Translations under genes and position numbers: made by a program | Shown: in pieces, positions 1 to 10,284 of the stretch | How the letters are laid out: each line of letters opens with the position of its first letter | Position numbering within the stretch: position 1 is the first letter of the stretch | DNA from: Cordylochernes scorpioides | Lineage: Eukaryota > Arthropoda > Arachnida > Pseudoscorpiones > Chernetidae | Direction: 5' to 3' | Length of the DNA: 64,000 bases | NCBI GenBank assembly: GCA_030710605.1 | Contig: CP092874.1 | Span: 20,282,611 to 20,346,610, forward strand | Notes under the pieces: generated by a model | What the model saw: the letters and a program-made list of their open reading frames with translations, nothing else | Told to the model about the DNA's origin: nothing | Databases searched by the model: none

Positions 1-215
1 AACCATTTGGCTTAAACTAGAACTGTTCATTTGACATTGTACTCTCAAATCAGCAACAAGTGGGCACCGGATTAAAATATGCACAGGGTTGTGATCTTCT
101 TGGTCACATAAGCAGATTGAATAATCAATTCTGCCAATTCTATATAAATATGTGTTAAAGTCTTCATGCCCCGTAAAAAATACTTGATATACAGCCTGGT
201 TTGAGCAATTCCAAA
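1..215 (-). pseudogene. Non-LTR retrotransposon C-terminal fragment
   Basis: On the minus strand from about 215 to the window edge one frame has no stop. It reads a TGHEDFNTYLYRIG stretch followed by CLCDQEDHNPVHILIRCP. This C-x-C ... H-x4-C cysteine/histidine cluster, with a TGH-x2-F-x2-YL-x-R run in front, is the usual tail behind the reverse transcriptase/RNase H of I- and Jockey-type LINEs. It probably binds nucleic acid. No start codon or RT domain is visible, and the frame runs off the left edge, so this is a partial copy. There is no sign of host function. Confidence 0.7.
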
Positions 216-236
216 CAATATATATTAGTAAATTGA

Positions 237-371
237 AGTTAATTGCCATCTATCGTTAAAATTTTACACAAATAAATTTACTGGCAATGCGTTTCTTGTG
301 TTCTTTGTGTAGTAAGGTCTGTAGAGATAATATTTGATGATATTTAAAAGAAACGCATTGCCAGTAAATTC
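237..371. repeat. Snapback element, subfamily C, internally deleted
   Basis: Both outer arms of the element seen complete at 3058-3350 are present (TTGCCATCTATCG start, ACTGGCAATGCGTTTCTT and its inverse). The centre that should hold the CTCATCAG core is gone and a short unrelated GTGTTCTTTGTG bridge replaces it. Confidence 0.75.
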
Positions 372-454
372 CAAACAAGTTGAAAAGGTCAGATGTTGAT
401 TAAATTACTCGTATGAACGGTCGGGGGGGTATGCCTTTTTTATTATATATATAA

Positions 455-560
455 TTAAAAAAAAAAAACAACGATTAGATGATATTAATTCCGACAGATG
501 GCGCAAGCCATCAGCAACTTTTAGTTACACAATCAGGGGAGATATCTTTCTCTTAATTTA
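455..560. repeat. Snapback family D, half copy
   Basis: Carries GATGGCGCAAGCCATC followed by AGCAACTTTTAGTTACAC and an AATCAGGGGAGATATC tail. It matches one arm of the complete palindrome at 13912-14073. The opposite arm is absent. Confidence 0.6.
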
Positions 561-1172
561 TCAAACTGATTCCAGTACAAATTCAGTTTTGTACTGATTT
601 TACATAGGGTCTTGTGAAAAACATCTTGAAGTGTAGTCGTCTATATTGTATACACCCAGTATCATTGAAGTCACTTCTTAAAATTCCACCTTAACTACAC
701 TTTCTTATCTTTTATTTGAATATTTCTCTGATCTTTGTGATGATCTTGTAACGTTGTTAGATGAATAATCTAAGTTTATTTTGTAACATAGCTCGATGCC
801 ACAAATCTGTCGGTGGTATATGCAGCTAAGGTAAGGCAACCACAGAGCACACGGGGCGCCGTTTTAATTGAATTCTACGGGAGCTAATTTTCTTAAAGGA
901 AATGGTCGATTGGCTATTGGTCAAGTTCAAATAATAATTGCCACCGCAGCTGGGTAGTTTGTGGCAACATTCTTCAAATTTTTGACTCTCTTGTCAGACT
1001 TCTTTCGGAATATGTTTTTTTTTTACAGTTACGTATCTTATCAATCTACCAAAGATATCATTAGTGCGCTTCTTTGTAATTCTGGAAATGGTATTTAAAA
1101 TCAATGTTGTGTTCATCAATACGCCTTAAAATCAGTTTTATAGAAGTTAAGAATAGTTAAATCAGGGAAAAA
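561..1172. other. AT-rich sequence, nothing recognised
   Basis: No reading frame, RNA gene or repeat family that I can name. Confidence 0.4.
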
Positions 1173-1622
1173 GGTTACCTCTTCTTCTTCTTTCTTATCT
1201 CCACTCAATCATATTAAGGTATCAAGCTTGTAAAGCTTGTTGATGGTGTCTGCTGGAGATGAGTAGAGCACATCAATGGATGATTCAATACAGTCAATAA
1301 TGTGTTTTGGGGTTGCAGGTTGAGAATTGCACTTAGTACATAGTGGGAAAACCCTGCAACCATTCTGGAAAGTCATTGTCCGTAGATGACCAGACTTAAG
1401 TCTGGAAATCAAAGACTGTTGTTCTCTTTGGTGAACAGAACCGATGCTTGTCCCTCCTACTCTGTACCAGTCATGTGCAGCATTAGATTTCCATTCATGC
1501 AGGCATTGGGTTTTGATGGTACGGAGGAGGTCTCTTTCGTCTAGTTGGGTGGTAGATTCTCTGGCTTCAGGTAGGCCAAGAGCTCCAGACTTTGCCAGAG
1601 AGTCTGCTAGCAAGAAGACCAA
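1173..1622 (-). pseudogene. Non-LTR retrotransposon fragment: RNase H end and C-terminal tail
   Basis: A 137-codon open frame on the minus strand begins LADSLAKSGALG, the last conserved RNase HI block (catalytic D in ADSLAK) of I/R1/Jockey-type LINEs. It continues with HDWYR, QREQQSLISRLKSGHLRT and a CTKCNSQPATPKHIIDCI zinc cluster (C-x2-C ... H-x4-C), the normal tail after RNase H. The stop at 1209 is followed by a short 3' region ending in GAA repeats near 1173-1190, which looks like the element's 3' terminus. Everything upstream (endonuclease, RT) is missing, so this is a 5'-truncated dead copy. It is not the same family as the fragment at 1-215, because the peptide spacing differs. Confidence 0.75.
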
Positions 1623-1654
1623 GAAGAGGTAATGTAGAGTGTTCTCCTGATCCT

Positions 1655-1706
1655 TTAACTAAACGTTACTGATGGCGTAGTGCCATTTATCGGAATAATT
1701 GTTAAT
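1655..1706. repeat. Snapback family D, short fragment
   Basis: TAACTAAACGTTACTGATGG and GTGCCATTTATCGGAATAA match one arm of the family D palindrome near 13410 and 36160, with several changes. Confidence 0.5.
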
Positions 1707-1739
1707 TGATCCTTAATAAAGTGGATTATAGTAAACGAA

Positions 1740-2291
1740 TAATTGCGCTGCAAATATTAAAAACAAAGATGCAACCTTTCGCAATGAGTTTCTTTTATTA
1801 CAATAAACGCGAGCTTTCGGGCTGGAGCCGCCCTTCTACAGGCAAAAATGAACTATTTGATTTTTTGAGAGACAGTTATATACATTTAATTTGTTACAAG
1901 TTTTACATATATAAATCACAAAGAAAAGTATTGAATCTACATATATTATTTCTATTTTACTATGTTTAACAATTGGAATGGAAATTAACCTAAATTACGA
2001 TATTTTAAAAAGTTAAGTTTTAGACTATGATTTAGATAAACGAGAGATATGATTTTTGTGGTATGGAATATGGCTAAATTGTTCAGGGATTTCTATTCTG
2101 CGATTAATGCTATCATGTTGTTTGGAGATTCGAGGATTAATCTTTCGGATTTGGTGGTTATATTACTGTAGTGGCAAGTTGGGCTATCTAAATTAAATTT
2201 GTGGCCGGTATTAATGGTATGCTGAAAAATGAGGGACCTAGGATCTTTGGTTTTCATATTGTACGTATGCTCTTTCAATCTTGTTATAATT
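1740..2291 (-). pseudogene. Penelope-like retroelement 3' end: GIY-YIG endonuclease tail
   Basis: The minus-strand peptide at 2093-2290 reads RLKEHTYNMKTKDPRSLIFQ then HTINTGHKFN and SERLILES. The R-x-KEH, (H)H-x-x-TGH and E-S blocks are the C-terminal half of the GIY-YIG endonuclease of Penelope-like elements. A frameshift near 2093 separates it from the usual terminal INRRIEIP block, which is visible in another frame. Downstream on the same strand, at 1809-1842, lies a hairpin CTGTAGA-AGGGC ... GCCC-GAAAGC. Penelope-like elements are known to carry hammerhead ribozymes in their terminal repeats, and this looks like a degenerate one (the A6 core position is changed). RT is absent, so it is a broken copy. 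Confidence 0.65.
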
Positions 2292-2340
2292 TTTCAAAAA
2301 TGATAGAAAAAATAAAAAATAAAAAGGTCAGGTGTTGATA

Positions 2341-2413
2341 TTAAAAATAAAAAAGGTATATCCTGTCAAGGAGCACATGTGCTCCTGGTCAGGATATGCC
2401 TTTTTATTTTTAA
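2341..2413. repeat. Perfect-type palindrome, family F
   Basis: The arms AAAAAGGTATATCCTG and its inverse meet at GGAGCACATGTGCTCC, giving an almost perfect 70-bp palindrome. Related TATCCTGACC / GCACATGTGC sequence recurs at 42170-42215 and 47995-48050. Confidence 0.8.
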
Positions 2414-2419
2414 TAAAGT

Positions 2420-3057
2420 AAACTATAACGTACGTTCAAAGTACTGTTTTAATACCCCCAGACGTACAGACTTCTGTCTAGGTAGTCCACTATCTATCGC
2501 TATACCCTGATTGATCGATCCTATGGAGCTAGATCAGGAGTCCGCAAAATTTTGAGTCCGAAGAGTCAAAAATATCAATTTACAAAATTTCAAAGTTTTT
2601 AACAGAGCCACAGATATTTTTCTTGCCAACAAAAAATAACATTCGCATAAATAATATCTGTGTATGGTACTTTATAAAAAGCCTCAGTTTCACATCCAAA
2701 GCTCCTGCAGCTAGACTATAAAGGCGAGCGTGAGGGATTATACCATATGACCGCACGGTGTATAAGCGTGCAGCAATTCCTATTGGCTGGGAAACTGAGT
2801 CTTAAGCAGCGATGTCATTCTTCGGTATATTAACACCAGAGATTATAATGACGCATTCTATGATGTCGAGGTAACCAGTACCTGAAGATACCCTGGTCAG
2901 ATATATGGTAACTCACTTCTAATTAGTTATAAACAGTCCGACAATTAAGCAATTAGAAATGAAAAACAAACTTTATTAACCTCTAGTCAACAATGAAACA
3001 AAAAAGTCCCAATAAATTATATCTATAAACAATTAGAGGGAGCAAATTAAATTTTAA
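2420..3057. other. No gene recognised
   Basis: Slightly more GC-rich than its surroundings. No coding signature, cloverleaf or LTR ends that I can support. Confidence 0.35.
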
Positions 3058-3350
3058 TTGCCATCTATCGTTAAAATTTTACACAAATCAATTTACTGGC
3101 AATGCGTTTCTTTTAAATATCATCAAATATTATCTCTACAGACCTTACTGCAATGATATGAGTTATTGAATGAGAGGGCTTGGCTCATCAGTAGATTAAT
3201 TTGGCGAAACCGCTGAGAGGGTTCACTACTGATGAGCCAAGCCCTCTCATTCAATTAACTCATATCATTGCAGTAAGGTATGTAGAGATAATATTTGATG
3301 ATATTTTAAAGAAACGCATTGCCAGTAAATTTATTTGTGTAAAATTTTAA
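3058..3350. repeat. Snapback element, subfamily C, complete
   Basis: Arms of about 120 bp (TTGCCATCTATCG ... CTTACTGCAATGATATGAG) face their inverse across a 30-bp loop. The loop and right arm hold the shared core at 3201-3250: TTGGC, CGAAAC, GAGAGGG, CUGAUGAG, GCCAA, CCCTCTC. TTGGC pairs with GCCAA and GAGAGGG with CCCTCTC without mismatch. No protein is encoded. It is probably mobilised in trans. Confidence 0.85.
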
Positions 3351-3456
3351 AACTAGAGAGAGATTGAGGTCAGAATTTGAAATATAAACAATCCCCTTTA
3401 AATAATTGCAACGTTTTATTCAAAGTAAGATCCATTGATATACTGAGTAGCACGAT

Positions 3457-3709
3457 CCAGCAACAGATTTCTGCAACAACTTCTATGTACCGAAGAGTCG
3501 ATGTTCCAACAACAGATTTCTGCAACAACTTCTATGTACCGAAGAGTCGATGTTCCAACAACAGATTTCTGCAACAACTTCTATGTACCGAAGAGTCGAT
3601 GTTCCAACAACAGATTTCTGCAACAACTTCTATGTACCGAAGAGTCGATGTTCCAACAACAGATTTCTGCAACAACTTCTATGCACCGAAGAGTCGATGT
3701 TACAGAAAT
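3457..3709. repeat. 49-bp tandem repeat, about five copies
   Basis: The unit starts near TTCCAACAACAGATTTCTGC and recurs every 49 bp (phase points 3501, 3550, 3599, 3648). The last copy diverges at ATGTTACAG. All three forward frames stay open because 49 is not a multiple of three and the unit lacks stops. This is not evidence of a protein. Confidence 0.9.
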
Positions 3710-4160
3710 TTGAATGTCATCAGTATCCTCAAATCCATTCATTGTAATCTTAAGTTCTGGGAACAAAATAATCGCAGGAACTCTCAAATCTGTGTATGTC
3801 GATAAATTAATTTAATCCCCATAAACAAAAAAACTTCTATTATAATTGTTGGGCTATAAGTTGAAGCTGGACTAGATGATATAATAATGGAAGGAAGTAG
3901 TCAATTATCCCACTACATCTGTCAATTGAAATGGATAGATTAGAAGCACGCGGAGTCGACGCGAACAACAGTTAACTCCTTTATTTTAGACTAATGAAGG
4001 GAGGGAGGATGGGCTGCCCCCTGGGCAGCACTGTGATTGGCTGGCCGTGACGTAGTGGTGAGTAAGTCCTCCCCGGCAGAAGTAGGCTTATCCAACGTCT
4101 TCAATAATTCAAAGTAAAAATAAAAAGAATAGCCCAATATCAGATGTATATCACAACAGT
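3710..4160. other. No gene recognised
   Basis: Mixed AT-rich sequence with a more GC-rich stretch near 4000-4090. No feature that I can support. Confidence 0.35.
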
Positions 4161-4164
4161 GTAT

Positions 4165-4510
4165 CAAATTGGTAAAACTATTGGAAGGGTTCACCACTGA
4201 TGAGCCAGGCCTTCCAAATATAGTATTTTATTTGCAGTAAGTATAGTAGAAATATGTATTTTTGTATTTAGAAAATAAAAAAAAATCGTTCTAAAAACAA
4301 TGGCGCAATATCGTTTACAGAACTTGTATTTGATCCTATTGTTTAAAAGACAATAACACGCTCTTTCTAAACACAATTAATAAAACCACTAAGCACGAAA
4401 GTGTCTCTAACAAATAAAACAAACTTTCTACTGTCCTTACTGCGATGAAAAATAGTGGAAGGGGTTTGGCTCATCAATAGGGACTCCTTCTAGCGATTTC
4501 AAATTGTGTT
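4165..4510. repeat. Decayed snapback relics carrying the CTGATGAG core
   Basis: The core at 4169-4217 reads TTGGTAAAAC, then TTGGAAGG, then CACTGATGAGCCAGG, then CCTTCCAA. The CGAAAC box has become TAAAAC, as expected for CpG decay, but TTGGAAGG/CCTTCCAA still pairs perfectly although its sequence differs from every other copy. A second relic on the minus strand lies at 4420-4500 (TCCTTACTGCGATGAAAAA then GGCTCATCA). Confidence 0.65.
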
Positions 4511-4662
4511 TAGCCACATTTGGTATAATTTACATACTCTGAAATATAGTTCACTGCTCCTCTGATACAAAATTTATTTATTCCATTATAAAGATAAACC
4601 AAGCTTTCGAATATAACTCTTTCTTCTACCATCCTATTTAAAAAATAAATTTGCATATCCTG

Positions 4663-4830
4663 ACCGCTCACATTTTAGATGGCAGAGCGCCATCTAGTGG
4701 AATAAAAATAAATTAACCGTTGACTTAAGTTATTCTATAATATTTGACCAACCCATTTTCTGGATAAATAAAGAAAAACGAGCCACGTACGCGTTTCGGG
4801 CTGTTGGCTCTCCTATTTAATGAAAAAAAA
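4663..4830 (-). repeat. Family E repeat with a truncated hammerhead remnant
   Basis: Contains TATCCTGACC, the hairpin GATGGCAGAGCGCCATC and TCTAGTGG, ending on the minus strand in GAGCCAACAGCCCGAAACGC. This aligns with the repeat at 34366-34530. The CTGACGA half of the hammerhead found there is lost here. Confidence 0.6.
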
Positions 4831-4982
4831 ATTGACTTATAGCATCTTGATTTATAGAATTGAATAAATAAACTTTGTTTTATAGAGTAGTGAAATATTT
4901 CAATGTCTACCAAGATAATGTAACGAAACAAATAATTTATAATCCTTCCATATATCCAAATTTGCATAGATCCAACCATATA

Positions 4983-6660
4983 TTACACACACACAAAGCC
5001 TTTATTAAGACATTAGTCTTATACAGATTCTCCGTACAAGGTGCAATAACAGGAAAAGAGCAGCACAGGAAACCAGTAGTTCCGCAACTATATACAATTA
5101 TTAGTAATAAGGAAAAGTAAGATTTAATATGAAAGGTCGACGCCATCGCCCCAAGTCTTCAATTCCATAAGCGCGGAGCAGAAATAGGGACTAAGTTATT
5201 TAGTTCGCCATAAATATAGCATCCAGACACAAAAAAGGAGGTTTACTCCAGCACAGCCATCCATATTACCAGCTCCGCAATCTCATCGTCGACCAACACG
5301 ATGGCCCCTCGATGTTTCGTCATCATTCTGAGGTGTAAGAACAATAGCTTCTCTTTTCTCCCTCTTTACACCTACTGCCTTGTAAAAATTATATAGGGCC
5401 TGAGCAACTAGTCTGCTTGTTTGGGCACTGGTTAACATCATTTGGATTGACCTAAGTTGGCTGGTGTCTACCATTGAAAAGAATGTCCTTCTCTCCTCAC
5501 TAATATCTTGGCATTCATAGATATAATGAGATAGTTCAGTTTCCATATTTTCTTTGCAGAGATCACAAATCTTATCACCCTCTTTGAAAATGTTTGTATG
5601 GTTTTCCTTGAAAAACGAATATAGTATTCTCTGTTGTGCGATATAGCGTTTTACTGGGAATGGAAAGTTGCTAAGTAAATAGTTTTCAATTCGGAATGAA
5701 CTGTGTAAATACTTATAGTGAGGGTAGAATTTAGAATTCTCTATTTTTGACTGGTCACTTTGAATAGATTGTCCTATTGCAATTTTAGTTATTAAAGGTA
5801 TTTCTTGCCGGATAATCCTTGCATCGTTGCAGTTAATTAACCAAGAAAATCCTGTTGAGTTGAGTATGTTGGCCAAACTTTCCGCAAGTCCAATATATAT
5901 ATTTCTATTTCTTGATATCTCATATAGTTGAGCTAAACATATATGGGGGAGTCGGCTGCTGTTCATTTTTAGAATTCTAAGCCAGAACCCGAGTGTAAGT
6001 TTCAGCACCGTAACTCCCAGTGACGTTCTTCCTCACTCCATACGTAGAATAAAACCAGGAGTATATCTGGGTAAATTTAGAAGTCTCCGTAAGAAATTGT
6101 CTTGTACCCTGTCAACCAAGTTTTTTTGGTTGTTTGCCCAAATTGGAGCTGCGTAGAGCAAGGTTGACAGAGCCATTGAGTCTAGAAGCTTGGGTGAGGA
6201 TCTGATAGAATTGATTCTTGTTTTAGTCGATATTGCCCAGACCGCATTAATAGCATTTAGCGCCTTGTTTTTAAAATGCTTTGCCGCCTGTTGAGTTGAG
6301 TTTGACGCTGTCAGCTGGTAACCCAGATACGTGTATTTAGATGTTATAGTGAGAGGCAATTGTCCCCAGAACCAAACATCCGATCGGGCCTTTCGACCTC
6401 CATTTCTAAACACCATAACCTTTGATTTGCTCTGGTTCAGCGTTAAAAAATTATCTTCGAAGTATTTTCTGAGTACATTGATTTTTTTTTAAATTTATCT
6501 TGGATTCTCCGAGAAGTACGATGTCGTCTGCGAACAGAAGGAGATGTATATTTCCATAATTCGGTAAATAAATACTTGGCAAATCAGCGTCATCGTACAG
6601 AGAAACCAAGTCGTTTAGAGAAAGGATAAATAGATAAGGTGACAGGGGATCCAACCATAT
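4983..6660 (-). pseudogene. CR1-like non-LTR retrotransposon, 5'-truncated and frameshifted
   Basis: Three minus-strand frames in order. 6451-6654 holds RT motifs including LFADDIVLLGES (catalytic ADD). 6033-6416 continues with the RT thumb (YLGYQLTASNS, LLYAAPIW). 5283-6008 (about 240 codons) carries the C-terminal region with FPFPVKRYIAQQRILYSFF and the zinc cluster CDLCKENMETELSHYIYEC. The frames do not join, so at least two frameshifts separate them and the copy is dead. The 3' untranslated region runs to 4983 and ends in a hairpin (5007-5020), AATAAAGGCTTT and a short TG repeat. The tail protein is homologous to those at 20954-21139 and 41062-41451. The N-terminal endonuclease is absent. 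Confidence 0.85.
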
Positions 6661-7255
6661 ATGTAAATATAGATATTAAGTTAATGGTTAACATTTACTT
6701 TTTTATATTTTCATTCGAGGATTTGAAAATTCCTCATATAATATTATCAAATAATTATATACAATTATATTTAAGAGTATTAAAACTTTTAAACTACTTA
6801 TACATAAAATTAATGTTTAAAATGAGCTAAATACATGTGTATCCTTGGATAATCCGGGTCACACAAATAAAATAAAAAAAAAAGGTGGGCAGACGAAAAT
6901 GTTTCCCGCCAAAATGACAGGAACGCGGGAAGACAAGAAAAAGGCGGGAAGGGTTGTAACAAAGATGATGACGGAACATTTTTTTCCCCTTCGTCTGCTT
7001 GAGAAATGACGTCACCTGATTGGAGCCAATCAGGCTTCAAGTTCACAGCTTTATTATCTGGATCATTAGTTTCGGATTGGCCATACTATATTTACAATAT
7101 ATTTATTTACATATTGTTCACATTGAATAGGTTGATACTCGGGACTTCATTCTCTATATATCTAAGCAATCTTATGGTATTTGGTTGAATTGAAAGATAA
7201 GGTAATTTTTGGTTTAATTGGTATTTTGGATATGGGAGGAGGTATATTAATATAT
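6661..7255. other. AT-rich sequence, nothing recognised
   Basis: No coding or structural signal. A GGCGGGAA-containing patch near 6895-6960 resembles 39970-40050 only in composition. Confidence 0.35.
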
Positions 7256-7261
7256 TAATTA

Positions 7262-7553
7262 TACACAAAGCAATAACGCGCCATCTATACATATAAAATG
7301 AAAGGATTTAAAAGCACGAATGTTTCTTTTATACATAATACAAACTTCTACTGCCCTTACTGCGATGAAAAATATATTGGGAGGGCTTGGCTCATCAGTG
7401 GTGAAATGAATATTGGCGAAACCGCTGGGAGAGTTCACCACTGATGAGCCAAGCCCTCCCAATATATTTTTTAATCGCAGTAAGGGCAGTAGAAGTTTGT
7501 ATTATGTATAAAAGAAACATTCGTGCTTTAAATCCTTTCATTTTATATTAATT
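7262..7553. repeat. Snapback element, subfamily A, complete
   Basis: Preceded by AATAACGCGCCATCTATAC. The arms from 7291 (ATATAAAATGAAAGGATT) and 7548 are near-perfect inverses about 115 bp long and include CTACTGCCCTTACTGC. The loop holds TTGGCGAAACCGCTGGG (7413-7429). The right arm holds CACTGATGAGCCAA and CCCTCCC. It is the same core as at 3201-3250 in unrelated arms. Confidence 0.85.
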
Positions 7554-7789
7554 ATAAATAAAATTATATTTTCGAGAAAAAATGAAAATAAAAAGCTTAT
7601 CCATACATGTATTTATCAAAACTGTTTTAATAAATAAATCATCTTATATATACTGTACTTTAAAAATTTCAATTAAAAGATGAAACACTTAGAAGATATA
7701 TCAATAAACAATAAATTTAGACGGTCATTTATGCAAATCGATATGTATATAACCGATATGTACAAAATGCTACATATATATATATATAT

Positions 7790-8026
7790 ATATATATATA
7801 CACTCATGGACGAAACTTGAGGAAGTGCACAGAGTTATTGTCTCAATCCCGATATACATGCTGAAAGGCACAACTTCCTTAAGTCTTGTCCATGAGTGTA
7901 TATACACTTGGTTATCTCGTGTGTCTTCAATAAAGGTCACTGTAATATCTTTCAGAGTTATTATCTGAATCCCGATATACATGCTAAAAGGTACAACTTC
8001 CTTAAGTTTTGTCCATGAGTGTATGC
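7790..8026 (-). repeat. TACACTCATGG mini-MITE units, two copies
   Basis: Inverse-orientation copies of the 123-bp unit described at 60866-61934, with both TACACTCATGGAC ends visible and a (TA)n run before the first. Confidence 0.8.
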
Positions 8027-8042
8027 TCCCACTAACATAATG

Positions 8043-8640
8043 AAATATTTTAATAGCCACCACATATGAATCATTTAAATTTCTTCACAAACTATTTTAT
8101 GGCGATGAAACATTCCAAAATATCTTCTGCTGCATTATATTTCCACATTTACCATTAACTAAACAACAGTATTCTATTAAACTATTTCTTTCCAAAAAAA
8201 TGTCGAGAAATATTATTTCCCTCCAAAGTTTCTTCCTAAGCCATTGTGACATTTTATTTATTGTTGCGAATGTTTTGCCCCCGAGTTTTCCCCTCCAGAC
8301 GTTTAATGATATCGTTGATAAGATTGTGGTTTTCCCCTCTTTAAATAGAACAAATTCTCAACAAAGTTTTCCTCGGATAGAATTTTACCCTTTTGACGAT
8401 AGGATCATTTCACAAACATTTTTTTTCCATCTCCAAAAAAAAAAAAAAAAGATTTTGCCTATAATCATCTATAGCCAAATAGTTTATTTCTGATAACTCA
8501 AGTTCCATATAAAAAAATAAATGTTTTTTTTTAAACGATAGTTACACTTTTGACTATATCATCTTTATCAAAAATAAATAAAAAATTGTAAACTTTTGAA
8601 TAAGTAGATATTGACTTAACGAGAAAAAATAAAGTTGACA
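8043..8640. other. AT-rich sequence, nothing recognised
   Basis: Poly-A and poly-T runs. Short open frames without recognisable motifs. Confidence 0.35.
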
Positions 8641-8649
8641 TTTATATTT

Positions 8650-8860
8650 TTTACAACAACAAAAACCTTTATTAAGACACTATTGTCTTACAAGGGGATT
8701 CCCCTAAAAAGTTATATATGTACATGAGTGAGGAGGAAAAGCAATTTAGAAGGGAGGGGGAGCAATCAGTCGTTGTCTGTGGAGTTAAGCACTTCTTCCC
8801 TCATTTTATCAATAACCTTGAAAAATTTAAAATATTTATAAACAAATGTTTTATCCAGCA
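8650..8860 (-). pseudogene. CR1-like retrotransposon 3' tail
   Basis: On the minus strand a short peptide ends FKVIDKMREEVLNSTDND and is followed by a 3' region ending in AAGACAATAGTGTCTT (hairpin 8674-8689), AATAAAGG and GTTGTTGT. The 3' end matches the architecture of the element at 4983-6660. Nearly all of the coding part is missing. Confidence 0.65.
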
Positions 8861-8881
8861 AGAGAGTAGTAAACATTTTTA

Positions 8882-9168
8882 TATACACCAATACCTCGCT
8901 TTGCGTCGTTTCGTTTTGCGTTTTTTTTTCGAAGTTGCGTCGCTGCTTAATTTTTACTGATTTTCACTGTGCGTCGTTAGATTTTCGAAGTTGCGTTGTT
9001 TTGGATTCAAGTCTTTAATTTTTTTTTTTTTGAATTTTTTTCCTAAAATATGGCAACACCATTGTTTTTGATTGCGCCTTTACATATTTTAACTTTGCGT
9101 CGTTTCAATTTGCGTCGTGTTTTTTTTTTGGAACGTAACCCCGACGCAAAGCGAAGTATGGGTGTATA
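8882..9168. mobile_element. pogo/Tigger-like MITE
   Basis: Terminal inverted repeats of about 27 bp: TATACACCAATACCTCGCTT on the left, and the inverse of AAGCGAAGTATGGGTGTATA on the right. TACCTCGCTTTGCGTCG is the style of pogo/Tigger termini, and the flanks allow a TA target duplication. The interior repeats TTTGCGTCGTTTC-like blocks and encodes nothing. Confidence 0.7.
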
Positions 9169-9171
9169 TGT

Positions 9172-9590
9172 TGTTCATCATAGTGAGTTAGCACATTTCT
9201 ATAGGTTTTAATAACAAAACTTCACCAGCTTTAATACATCTTCAGTAAATTCGACCGATTCCATAATTCCTTTTGTAGGGTTTTATGGAATCGAAGCCGT
9301 CCCTGTACTGATGAGAGCTACATCTAGAATCTCTATATACAGGTTGTTATTTGCGACAGCTAAGCTCTCAACTATAGTGTTTTTACCTCAAGTGCTGCCA
9401 TTTGTGTGATGTTTGAACAGAACTTCTTAGGCATCTTTGTGTTTTGATTGAACCTGTGTAAGTCATTGCTATTATACAATTGATGAGTTCTCATCAGTCA
9501 GTAAATGAACTGTATGTATATTGAAAGCTATATTGGCTGTATTTCCCATTGCTCAATGTGTGCCAAAACCAATCTTGTACATAAAGAGGA
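9172..9590. other. No gene recognised
   Basis: Ordinary AT-rich sequence without repeats that I recognise. Confidence 0.35.
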
Positions 9591-9591
9591 T

Positions 9592-9957
9592 ATGTTCAAA
9601 TCTCTAAAAGCTTGAGGGATGAGTTTCTTTTGCAAATAAATTTATTTCGAGCTTTCGGGCAATGCCCTTCTACAGGAAAATTAAATATAAAGTAAATTAA
9701 ATTATATTACACTGAGATTAAGCGAGGCAAATGTATAACAAACTATATAAAAATAAATATCAGAAACAAACACACGTGAGACTACTGATATTTATTTTAT
9801 ATAGTTTGTTATACATTTGCCTCGCTTAATCTCAGTGTAATATAATTTAATTTACTTTTTTTTTTAATTTTCCTGTAGAAGGGCGTTGCCCGATAGCTCG
9901 AAATAAATTTATTTGCAGAAGAAACTCTCATCCCTCAAGCTTTTAGATTTGAACATT
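9592..9957. repeat. 365-bp palindrome of two Penelope-like tails
   Basis: Arms of about 170 bp flank a 20-bp loop (9761-9781). Each arm carries CTGTAGAAGGGC ... GCCCGA(A/T)AGCTCG, the same hairpin found behind the GIY-YIG fragment at 1740-2291, followed by AAATAAATTTATTTGC. Confidence 0.85.
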
Positions 9958-10284
9958 CTATTAAGGAATTAGCCTATTAATAATAATAATAACAAAGAGG
10001 ATGTGTTGTACATAAGAGAAAGGATAATATTAATAAAGCTTGTGCTCTATGTTATACAGGTTGTTGGCTTTTTGTCTGAATTTGACAAAACGGGTGTTTT
10101 ATCTTATTCCTTATCACCACCGTGAAGTAGTTTACAGGGGCGATAGAGATAATGCAATGTTCTAATGTACAATTTACGGTAGATATGCTTCTTTTATTGA
10201 ACTTGAATATCATCCACCCGCACCTGTATAGTTATTAAATATACACAAAAATACTGGTTACTTATATAAATAAACTCATGCATG

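Noticed and set aside
3228-3234. Box C/D snoRNA reading of UGAUGA and CUGA
   Set aside because: No matching D box at a suitable distance with a terminal stem. The motif lies in a palindrome shared by several repeats.
3201-3250. A normal self-cleaving hammerhead in the snapback core
   Set aside because: The core boxes match, but only about 20 nt separate GAA from CUGAUGA and I cannot form both stem III and stem I, so I report it only as hammerhead-like.
3377-3805. A 142-codon frame over the 49-bp repeats
   Set aside because: The 49-bp period rotates through all frames, so each frame shows the same peptides. No homologue or start context.
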